Assembly (NCBI GenBank): GCA_963281255.1
Contig: OY725497.1
Location: 248,001-312,000, forward strand
Direction of reading: 5' to 3'
DNA from: Aphrocallistes beatrix
Taxonomy: Eukaryota > Porifera > Hexactinellida > Sceptrulophora > Aphrocallistidae
DNA length: 64,000 bases
Within the stretch, counting starts at the first letter, position 1, and every line of letters begins with the position of its first letter. Positions 17,243 through 26,800 of the stretch are shown here, one piece after another. The translations under genes and the position numbers were made by a program. The notes under the pieces are model-generated. The model made no database searches and was not told the origin of the DNA. It saw only the letters and a program-made list of their open reading frames with translations.

Positions 17243-19292
17243 CTACAGGGCATCGATTTCAAACGAAATGGGATTCGAGCCTAGTTGATTGCATGATAAG
17301 GCAAAATCTAGTTCATAATTTCCTGGGTTAGAAAAGCTGAGTGAAATAATTCCCTCTACAGATTCTCCAGGGGGTAGTGTATCCACGAGGACCTTCTCAT
17401 GTGCCATCAATGCACCTCTAATAGGCGCCAATTCTAACGTAAGATTAGTTAGCGCGGTTTTCCTCAATGAGTTGACGTAATTAACTTTAACATCAAAAGA
17501 TTGGTCTGTTGTAACTGTAGTTGGTAATGAAAGCATGGGAGGAGCCGTGATGAAATATGCGTTATCAATACAAGTATAGGATTCGCCGGTTTCGTGAATT
17601 TTAACATAGGTGTAGCACTGTACCATAATTTTGTCAAATACGCTGCCTTCATAATACTCCTCTTGCACTATAACATTGAATTGAGTAGATTCACCTGACC
17701 GAATCAATAGCCCTTCTCCCTCAGTGTTGAACAGGGATCTCACACGGACACCATTGTAACGAACAAGAAAACCATGGATATAAACTGAGATAGTGCGATT
17801 TTCTGTAGATTTTGAAACTACCTTAAGTATCCCTTGTCCATCTTCCCCGATTTGAATATCTTTAAGATCGAACTCGACAGCAATATCCGATTCAACTTGT
17901 TTAGTTGCAGCATCTCGCACTACAACCAGAGGGAACTGATCAAAAGGAGCTTGTAAACTATGAGATGAGTACAGTGACCACTAACCTATAGAGTTGAAGG
18001 CTATCCTCTCCTCGGTGGAACCTTCCGTGTGCTTGTACTCTAGCGTTACATCCTCACGGCTGTTACTGCCGATTGCTTTCGTGCTGATGAATTTTCCAAC
18101 ATGCTTTGTGTCCCTTGATATCTATGAATAATAAAAATAAAAATGTCGGTCGGCAGCTACATTAAAACCCTTGAAAGCACTTGGGATTTTTCTATTTATA
18201 GAGAACCCCAAACTTGTATGGCTTCCCCATTGAAAATGGCTTAAACCGGAAATGACGCAACACATTCCTGTGGCAAGCGTGGTTTAAAACATCAACAGGA
18301 GTGTGAAAGTTATGCATACATACATACATATACTAAATTAATAATTTTTAGTATATATATATATATATATATGTATGTAAATATTCTCATAACAAATGTA
18401 AAGAATTATTGGTACCTCTTTGAAAGTAGAGTCAGGTTGTTTCTGCCTCGTCACATGGTCAGCATTTACTTCTCCAAATATGAACACACTGTCGTATCTG
18501 ATATTTTTGCCTGACTTGATTGCGAATACAGGGCAAGGCCCGCACTGGTATCTCCCATCACTCAGTTCCTGGGGTGTCGAGTCAATGGCTTGCCAACCAC
18601 CAAAGCTAGAACCTGCCAAATCAGGCCTTTGCATCCAAACTTCATTCCAAACATGGAAATTCCTAAATACACAAACTAAGCTAATAAAACCAATCAAAAG
18701 CAATAAATTAAATATTTTCATACCAGGTGGAGTCATCCGTAAGATGATCCATCAGATTCCCTTTCTCATCAAGGAATATATCCACTATCCGGTTGTACCC
18801 TCCTGATATCTCGAGGTCTTTCCTTGTATTCTTCTTAGCATCATGAGCTGAGGTGTAGTTGGTCACAGAGCGAGCAGCGATGCCCGTGGTTCTGCACAGG
18901 GTGGTCAGGAGACCAGAGAAGACCCAGCACTGTCCGTACTTCACAATCTGACCGGATTGTACGAAATTATTCAATATTTTGGCTGAACCACTCCACAGGG
19001 TGGGTGAACTTCCCCCCGAGTAGTCTCCACTCCAGTTCCCTTCCAGGACACGATCATTGATGCGGAATGTGAGCGCGCGAGCCACTGATATAGGAGACAT
19101 CTTCTCTTCCAACTTCAAATCTCTCAATATCTAGAATGCATATGCCAATATACACGTAGGGGCGTAGCCAGTGGCGCCGACAAGGGGCTACGGTCCGTCA
19201 TAACTGGGCCTGCAGGATATTTAGTGGGCCTGCGGGCAGGCTCTGCAGGCCCATTGGCTACGCCTATGTATACACGTACAGTATATCTACGC

Positions 19293-19350
<58 letters not shown>

Positions 19351-20067
19351 ATTATAATAGTCTTACCTCAATCAGGGCTGTGAGTGCTTGGGGTTCAAAT
19401 TGGCCAAAGTACCAGGCTCTCGACTTCCGACCGCCCCACCAAATCCTCCCCCTTTCCCGCAGTACATACTCCTTCAATCGCTCCTCTCCCTCCATGTGGA
19501 CCAAGTCCTCTTTGCACCATGGATTAAACAGAGCTATGATTGTTTTCTCACTCAGCACAGAAAAGGTTTTCTGCTCCGACTCGATTGCAGCTAGCTTTGA
19601 GGCAGAATCATCTACGTAATACAATCGCAATAGTTTATATGGCCTAATAGAGCACTGCTAGCAATGATCTAACATAGTTATTGGAATAGCATACCAGTGG
19701 AACTTCTCCTTCTACGTACAGGACCCTTTGTCTGTTCAATGATGACAGAGAGCTTAGCAGGCGAAACAATCGGAGTATTCGTGGGGTCGAGCACAACAGT
19801 AATGGAAAGAGAAGTCGCCTTACGGTTGGTCAAACGGAAACTCTTCGGCGGGATTAGAAGTGTAGCGCTTGAGTCATCTTGTGGGTAGACTAGGTATACG
19901 TCTTTTGGATGAAATTGATCCAAAAATAGAGAAGTATCTTTCGTCTCAACGTTTAAGGTGAAAGGCTGTCCTCTACGCAGCAGAATGAAATCAGTGACAT
20001 CCTCAAATTCGGACAGATGATGCGATTGCAGATACTTAGGCTCGATGCTAATAGAAAGGTCAGTCAT
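17243..20067 (-). CDS. Transglutaminase (protein-glutamine gamma-glutamyltransferase), six exons
   Basis: Exons by GT-AG junctions and frame: 20067-19695, 19611-19367, 19130-18724, 18662-18416, 18121-17986 and 17949-17243. Joined they give 704 residues, the usual animal length. The order is N-terminal Ig-like domain, catalytic core and two C-terminal beta barrels. The catalytic triad is present: Cys274 in YGQCWVF, His345 in NFHVWNE and Asp369 in AIDSTPQE. It forms glutamyl-lysine crosslinks, typically in matrix or cytosolic proteins. No signal peptide is seen. Introns are 83, 236, 61, 294 and 36 bp. Intron 2 holds a mobile-element-like repeat and an ATT microsatellite. Which vertebrate TGM is nearest cannot be decided here. 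Confidence 0.95.
18352..18372. repeat. (AT)n microsatellite in transglutaminase intron 4
   Basis: About ten AT dinucleotides, preceded at about 18315-18332 by a short CATA repeat. Both lie in the intron and do not affect coding. Confidence 0.9.
19159..19268. mobile_element. Short inverted-repeat element with 10-bp flanking duplication
   Basis: The left end reads GGGGCGTAGCCAGTGG. The right end, near 19250-19266, is its near-perfect reverse complement (CCCATTGGCTACGCC). The direct repeat TATACACGTA flanks it at 19149-19158 and 19269-19278, as expected for a target-site duplication. A 9-10 bp duplication would fit a Mutator-like non-autonomous element. It sits in intron 2 of the transglutaminase gene and is more GC-rich than its surroundings. 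Confidence 0.65.
19293..19350. repeat. (ATT)n microsatellite, about 19 copies
   Basis: An uninterrupted ATT repeat inside transglutaminase intron 2, directly beside the short inverted-repeat element and before the donor of exon 2. Confidence 0.95.
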
Positions 20068-20377
20068 CCCTAAAGAGCTGGCATAAAATTAGTATTCAGA
20101 TATATTTACATTGCATGTGACAAAGTTAAGTAAATGGCTGACTGAGTTTGATGACGCACTTGGAAGCACATGGTATCAAGTGATATAACAAAATAACAAC
20201 ACTTATCGCAGCGTAACTCATCGTAATTGCGCCTATGTCAAGTGGTCATTTCTGCACTATAATAATTATTCAATAATATTATATATGCATGTACAAAAGT
20301 ATATAAGTACTCTAGCAGCAGGCATTTTAACATACTCCATTTGCTACATTGCAATAGTCATATTTCCTTACTAATTA
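20068..20377. promoter_or_regulatory. Divergent promoter region
   Basis: 310 bp separate the divergent starts of the transglutaminase (minus) and the ZYG11-like gene (plus). The segment is AT-rich with several ATATAT/TATAAG stretches (for example near 20280-20305), but no element can be assigned with confidence. Confidence 0.4.
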
Positions 20378-22768
20378 ATGGATTGGAGAGGAGGGTTTGT
20401 ACATTATCATCCTGCTTTCCAAGATGGAGAAATCATTACTCTAAAGACGAGTTCAACTAACGTATTAGTAAAGACTCTAAAGTTAGCTTATGACAGTTTC
20501 TACAAGAATGTCTTCATGGAATCCGCAAATGCGAATAAGCACAAAGAGCTGGCAATGGTATTCCTAGACGGGTTGTTCTGTTACTTACGCGGGGTGGAGA
20601 AGCTTGCGAATAATTCGTCCAGCAGAGCAGTTCTCCCACACTTCATCGCCAATCCCATACTAAACGCCTTACTCGAGTCCGCCTTATCTCAGGACGATCT
20701 GATCTACTTGTTTTGCGCTCAAGCAAATTTGAGTCTCACACAGTTATCAATATCTCCTCAATTCAAAATACAACCTGTTATTTTCCAAGCTTTAAAGCAA
20801 TTTAACATACAAACTATAGACGTTTCGAACTGTAATTTTGTAGAACATATCACCATTTGGAACTTGGCACAATCCGAATCAATACAACAATCCCTTGTTT
20901 CACTCAAAATTAGAGGCTGTAACAACGTAAAATTCCTTCCAGATCTTTCAAAATTAAAATCGCTCGAAACGCTTGACATTAGTGAGATATATGACTTAGA
21001 GCTAGCAGGGTATCAGTACAACTCATTGTTGCACAAACTTTGTATTATTCTGTACCAACTGCCATTGCTAAAGAACTTTACAACCTCTTCAAACGGCTTT
21101 CTTGATATTGTAAGCGACCATCCTCATATCAGATCATGGAGCAGAAGCGTACTTTTAGAATCAAAAGTTGAATATCTGGATGTTTCAGTTTGCCCCTCAG
21201 TCTACCAATTGTGTTTTAACTGTAGCGCGATTGAAGACTTCTTGTCTCTCATCGTTTTGCAACCAAATCTACATTCTCTAGACTTATCCGGCTGGTATCT
21301 TACAGAACAAACTTTTTTCAATGTATTTTCTCACAGAAAGGCCTTTAAGTTCCTAGGGTTACTCAATATTCCAGCCTTGATTAGTTCACAGAACTTCAGC
21401 CACAATGTGACTTATTTCGCTGAAACCGTAACAAGCCTTTCAACGCACAATCAAATTATCAACAGTTTGACAGCATATCTTGAAAAGCCCCAATTCCTTG
21501 AAATGATTTTGCAAGGAATACAATCTTTTTTCGTAAAAAATGATTTTTTGGTGAATGATAAAGCTCTATTAGAGTCATATCTGGAGGCGCTCATTAAAAT
21601 TCTCAATTATTATTACTTCAAATCACAGAAAGATCAGCTGTTTCCGATTAGAGATCCTATCGAAAATGTCATCTCTTGTCTATGGCTCTTTACATCAAAT
21701 TTCACGGGGATGTTTACGCGGGATTTGAGCACATTGCTAATGAAAAATTGTTTTGTTTTTTACAAAAGTACTTCATACCACATGAAGAATGAAAAAATCA
21801 CAGAAAACTTGGTTAGCATTATTTCTACACTCATTACACCTGAAGCTCTCAAAAGCGAAGAACTATATCCGTTTTATTTCGCAATGATAACTTTCACATT
21901 GTACCTACTGAAGAGCTGTACGAACATTATCTACTCGCGCCGTTTCATAGGCCAGACTCGTGTATTCTTCAGAATGGAAAACCAGCATTTAGAATTCCTG
22001 AACATGCTAACAATAGAACTCCCAAGGAAATATCTCGCTTGGATAGGCATTAATCACCAAGGAATTGCCATCATTGCCAAACATATTCACGCAGCCCTTT
22101 ACCCAATGAGTGGAATGGGTCAAATGGGTCAAATGGGTGCACTGGGTGTAACGGGTGCAATGGGAGTGCATCTATTTGAAAACCTATGGGGAGTCCTAAG
22201 AAATCTAGTGTACTTGTGCCCAGATAATTGTAATGAATATCTTAAGTATGCAGCGTCTATCTTGCACATAGGATACCACCATGCAAGGAAAAAACAATGG
22301 CAAGAAGTTATAAATCTGATCCATCAGGGTTTGGAGAATGTGATAGAATGCTGGCTGCTTGATTTGATCGCCATTGATGATATTCCAGTACTAAACTGCA
22401 TTGAAGACTTTCTTCTGAACAAAATTAATTATTTCGTATTCAACGACTACCAGTATACATGTTCATTTTCTTCCATCATAATCTACCTTGGAAGAATGTT
22501 TGAACGTAGCAAGAAAATCCTGCCTGAATATCTACAGCTAGGGTTGGAACTAGTATTAGAGAATTTGCCCCGCTGTAACCTCGTGTGCCGAGTTGAACGG
22601 CGTTGCTTAAGAGCTCTTATCGATTGCACCCGCTCAACAGAACCAACTATAACGAGAAGTGCTCGATGGTTGATTGAGAACTACCTTGAACAAGACTTTG
22701 AACACTACTCCAAGTTGGTCCCAGTCAATGAGCAAGACACACAGCCTGAAGTTATCATTATTGATTGA
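20378..22768 (+). CDS. ZYG11/ZER1-family LRR-armadillo protein (CUL2 substrate receptor type)
   Basis: A single 796-codon exon. The N-terminal third has leucine-rich-repeat strings (SLVSLKIRGCNNVKFLPDL, LETLDISEI, LHSLDLSGW). The rest is alpha-helical armadillo-like sequence ending in a late FENLWGVLRNLVYLCPDNC segment that resembles the ZYG11 C-terminus. ZYG11 and ZER1 proteins recognise N-terminal glycine degrons for CUL2-RING ubiquitin ligases. A low-complexity MGQMGQMGALGVTGAMG insert lies at about residues 577-595. The family call rests on layout and partial motifs and is moderate; the protein is diverged. ZYG11 is more likely than ZER1 but not certain. Confidence 0.7.
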   Translation: MDWRGGFVHYHPAFQDGEIITLKTSSTNVLVKTLKLAYDSFYKNVFMESANANKHKELAMVFLDGLFCYLRGVEKLANNSSSRAVLPHFIANPILNALLESALSQDDLIYLFCAQANLSLTQLSISPQFKIQPVIFQALKQFNIQTIDVSNCNFVEHITIWNLAQSESIQQSLVSLKIRGCNNVKFLPDLSKLKSLETLDISEIYDLELAGYQYNSLLHKLCIILYQLPLLKNFTTSSNGFLDIVSDHPHIRSWSRSVLLESKVEYLDVSVCPSVYQLCFNCSAIEDFLSLIVLQPNLHSLDLSGWYLTEQTFFNVFSHRKAFKFLGLLNIPALISSQNFSHNVTYFAETVTSLSTHNQIINSLTAYLEKPQFLEMILQGIQSFFVKNDFLVNDKALLESYLEALIKILNYYYFKSQKDQLFPIRDPIENVISCLWLFTSNFTGMFTRDLSTLLMKNCFVFYKSTSYHMKNEKITENLVSIISTLITPEALKSEELYPFYFAMITFTLYLLKSCTNIIYSRRFIGQTRVFFRMENQHLEFLNMLTIELPRKYLAWIGINHQGIAIIAKHIHAALYPMSGMGQMGQMGALGVTGAMGVHLFENLWGVLRNLVYLCPDNCNEYLKYAASILHIGYHHARKKQWQEVINLIHQGLENVIECWLLDLIAIDDIPVLNCIEDFLLNKINYFVFNDYQYTCSFSSIIIYLGRMFERSKKILPEYLQLGLELVLENLPRCNLVCRVERRCLRALIDCTRSTEPTITRSARWLIENYLEQDFEHYSKLVPVNEQDTQPEVIIID

Positions 22769-22888
22769 TAATATGTGTACTGATTTATTATTACAAACAT
22801 TACAGCATTGAACTGTTGCTAACTTGAATTTTGAGTGAATATTAGATTTGATTAATATAACATTCATAATACATTTAATTACATTATC

Positions 22889-23173
22889 TCAAAAGTCGCT
22901 AACCCGCCCTTTCCTTTCCCAATCTCCATATCTGGTAGGCTCCGGACCACGAGGCCCACCCCTTTCCCCTGTCTCAGGATTGACGAACTCAAAATCTCCT
23001 TCACTAGTCGTGGTAGCGGCAACATTGTTTTGAGGTATTACATCTCGAGTTACATCTTTGCTCCGGTCAGAATTATCTTTTGAATAGCACATGGTGTTAA
23101 GCCTGAACACCATGAAACATGATGGCATGCCGAATGTTGCTAATTTTGAAACTCCAATATAGAAGAGCGACAT
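22889..23173 (-). CDS. SDHAF4: Succinate dehydrogenase assembly factor 4
   Basis: 94 residues in one exon. The C-terminal part carries the diagnostic [25 protein letters not shown] signature up to a terminal DF, as in SDHAF4/Sdh8. This mitochondrial matrix chaperone binds flavinylated SDHA before complex II is assembled. The first 30 or so residues (no acidic residue, some basic) fit a mitochondrial targeting sequence. It converges on the ZYG11-like gene with only 120 bp between stops. Confidence 0.95.
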   Translation of the reverse strand: MSLFYIGVSKLATFGMPSCFMVFRLNTMCYSKDNSDRSKDVTRDVIPQNNVAATTTSEGDFEFVNPETGERGGPRGPEPTRYGDWERKGRVSDF

Positions 23174-23876
23174 CTACGTGCAAACAGAAAAAATGTGTGA
23201 TCTTGGGAATCGTAATCATAATTGAGTCTGTTATAATTTGTAACAATCACATGGTTTAATGAGATTGCATAGTTGTAATAATATAGCAGATAAGGTCAAA
23301 AACAAAACTCTAGCTAAGAGAGACATTTCTACCCTCCATGCCATTCAGTATTGCGTTACATCTACGGTGGTATGTAGCATTAATTAATGGAAAATTAAAG
23401 GTTTAATAGTTATCCCAAAATTGCCTAATAATTGGCTACTCGTGTCAGCAAACTAAGTTTTTCTAAATAAACCTGCATAAATCATTTCAACAGTATAAAA
23501 CGCACGTGGTGACTGCTGACTAACAAATAAAAAGGTAGCCATGCAACTAGATCATCATGACATAGTACGTGTATTGAGAAAGGGGCTTTATAATTTGTAT
23601 TAGTTTCCAGTGGATTGGTACCTACTACATTCCAAAAAATCAAAGAACTTTAGGTAATTTCAAGAAAAAACAAACTGTAAGTCGAAATAATAAAACACAA
23701 ATACGTAATAAAGAACAATAATAACTGCGATGTAGTAACAGAATAAACTATTAGTAACTGGATATACGAGAAGATATTAGAGTTTAGTTCCTATAGACAA
23801 AGGCATATTTATATGAGTGGGGGTGTCTAAATAAATAACTTACAAAATAAAAATTGAAATGATCGGGTTGCATCGT
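23174..23876. other. Intergenic, no gene seen
   Basis: AT-rich 5' flank of SDHAF4 and 3' flank of the RIM-binding protein gene. A TTTATT near 23809-23814 could be the minus-strand AATAAA of that gene. No coding potential was recognised. Confidence 0.5.
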
Positions 23877-26800
23877 TCATGTCTTTGGGTTTCTAGGCGA
23901 TCCAATAAGACCTAGTTTCTTAACAAACTTTTTACCCTTTTGAAAGACCCCTTTTCGCATCTTCTCACGTCTGTAACTGGTTTCGTCCGACAACTCTTCG
24001 GTTGGGGTTGGAGATACCCCACTGGCTTGATCAGTCTCAGCCCCGCTAGAGATGGGGTCTAATTCAGTGACAAAGTTGGAAGGAATAAGTCCTTGAATCC
24101 CGCCTACCTCCCCATGGTAGAAACCGTACTTGTCCACCTCCGAGTCAACTTGGATGACGTCACCCTCTTTGAAGCTCAGTTCGATTTCAGGGTTGTCGTT
24201 TGGAGACATATTTTGCGGGTTATAGGAGTAGAGCGCGAGAACTTGCTTAGTGCTGATAGGAGCAGGTGTTTCCGGAGTCGACACAGTTATGGATTGGGAG
24301 TCTGATGCGCTGATAGAACGGTTCTTCGGCAGAGTATTCAACTCATCTGACTCGCGAACAAAGTTTGAAGGTACGAGACCTTTCTTCCCGTTCAACTCTC
24401 CAAAGAAAAACCCATCTTCCATCACCAGCCCGTACACCGTGATGACGTCACTTTCCTTGAAGCTGAGTTCGAACTCGTGGTGCTCATTCGGGGAGTCCAC
24501 AGCTGAGTTGTATTCGTAGAGGGCGACCACCGTGTGCGACGGCTCGAGCAGGGTGGAGGAACTGGTGGCAGGAGAAGTGGTGTCCGCTAGGGAGATAGGG
24601 AGGGAGAAGTGGGAGGATGCGGTGGAGGGTCGCGAATGGGAGGATGAGATCGGAGGGTGCTGGATGGTGCAAGGCTGTGAGGCTATGTCATTGTCGGAGA
24701 GTGTGAGGAGTTGGATTGAGAGAGGCACGCCTGGTGTCAGTCCTTCCAGCAAGCACTTCCCTTGCAAAGCTCCGATCACGTCCTTCTTCGGTTCGTTGTT
24801 CACAATGAACCTGTACCCCAGCACGTAGGCCCTGTTGGACTTCCCAGACGCAGACAGCTTGGGGGGGTCCCAGCTGAGGAGGATATTATCTTGCAGGATT
24901 CTCTCTACGCAGAGGTTGGAAGGAGGCAGGGGGGGACCTCTCACCTTCTTCACACCTGTGTTCGTTAGAATCTGGCTATCTTCTTCATCACTGGAGCTAC
25001 AGGTCTCATCTGGCGCCTCTTCTACCCTGACCTCTCTCCTGTCAGGGGTCAGAGACTGGTTCAGCAGCCTCTGTCTGGCCAGGGGGTCCGATATGATCAG
25101 TTCCTCGATGAAATTCGCAGGCACCAGGCCTGCTGTCCCCCCGTGAGTAGACTGGTAGTGGGCGGTAGCGTCCATATCCCCGTGCACGACGACAATATCT
25201 CCAGCCTTGAGGGGGAGTTGTCTCTCAGGGTGTCCGGTGGTGCACAGACTCATGGGGTCGTAGTCGAATAGAGTGACGAAGAGGCGAGGCTCTAAGAAGC
25301 GCGACTGCGGACTGTCCAACAGGCTGGTAGTGATGGAGGGCTCTTCATCAGGAAGGCTGGATTTGTCCCGCTGGGGTCGTTGAGTCTCGCTGGAGATGAT
25401 CAGCTGGAGATCTGACACCTGCACGCGGAGGTTTTGTATCACTCTGTTCTGCTGGCGAAGTTCTCGTTCTTGATTCTGGAAGGACTGCAGAGCAGACCTC
25501 GTCTCTTCCAATTCTTCTTCCAGCGCCGAGAAAGCTTCTTGGAATTCGGCTAGCTCCTGTCGCATGGCTTCTTTCTCCCCATCTATCTCGACCATGATGT
25601 TATTCAGACTGAACTCGTCGCTGGTAACTGCTGCTGCTTCTTGCCTAGGCAGCGTGGACATGTCCTCAATGAGGGACTGGATAATGCGCAAGTGCCGTTC
25701 TGCAGCTTCAGGAGCTCCCTCCCTGATGTTAAGCAAGGCTGCCTCAATGTGTACTTTCAATTCCCCTTTCACCCCGCCTTCGCAGGAGCTGAGTGGACTC
25801 TCTGGTACCTCTTCCTCCCCCTGGCTCAGCTGCAGTGCGGTTTGTAACGCCCCTGCAAGCTTTCCTTCCGTCTCCCGCAGGTTCCCCTGAATCTCATCCA
25901 ACTCGGCCTGTTTAGCAAGCAGCATCGCCTCACGCTCGCCCTCCTGGCTGTCTCTCTCCCCCTGCGCCTCTACCAGTTGCTGCTCGAGGGAGCTGATACG
26001 GGAGCGAAGTGGGGACTCTGGTACGCCCGCCTGAGTGTCCGTGGCGGGTTCCTTCATGACTGGGTCAGACAGACGGAGACTGTCAATCTCCATCTGAGCC
26101 TCTCTCAGCTGGAGAGTGTACGCTTCTTCTAAACTGTTCTTCTCCTCAATGATCTTCTCAATCTTCTGGTCAGAAGTCTCTCTGAACCTGAACAGTTCGA
26201 GCTGTGAGTTCTTACTCTCCATTTTAAGCTCTTGTATCTGTGTCTCTAACACCCCTTCCCGCTCCCTCAAACGTTCCAACTCCTCTCTATTCAGTTCCAA
26301 CTGTCTCTCAATCGCCCCTAGCTGATCCGCCTTCAGATGTAACAACGAGTTCTCCTCGGACGCTCTCTTATACAACTCCTGTGTCTCACCCAGGTCCTTT
26401 TGTAGCTGTTGCTCGCCCACTAACTTTCCTTCTGCACACACCAGTTTCGTTCTCAAATCATCTCTCTCACTCTCTGCTGCAGACAGTTCTGAGTTCACTA
26501 GCTCTAGCTTCTCTGTAAGAGTTCTCTCAGATCCCGATTCAATCTCTGAATTTTTCTCACTCAGCAATTTCCTCAGCTCTTCAACTTCTCTTAATAATTC
26601 ATTCTTCCCATCAGAGAACTGCATCAGCTGTTCCTGAGCAGATTCTACATCCCTGGTTAGCTTCTCTATGTCAGAGAGGTATGCCTCTGTTTCCATTTGT
26701 TTCCCTTCCAACAGGGACTCAGAGTCGGTTTGTTGAGCTGTTAACTCTTCCAGTCTTTCTTGCAATAATTTGTTACTAGCAATCGCGTGAAATAATTCAG

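Noticed and set aside
18420..18806. Plus-strand frame of 128 codons across the transglutaminase exons
   Set aside because: It is antisense to catalytic-core codons and crosses intron boundaries of a well-supported gene.
19224..19619. Plus-strand frame with a run of tyrosines
   Set aside because: The run is the ATT microsatellite in the transglutaminase intron and the rest is antisense to exon 2.
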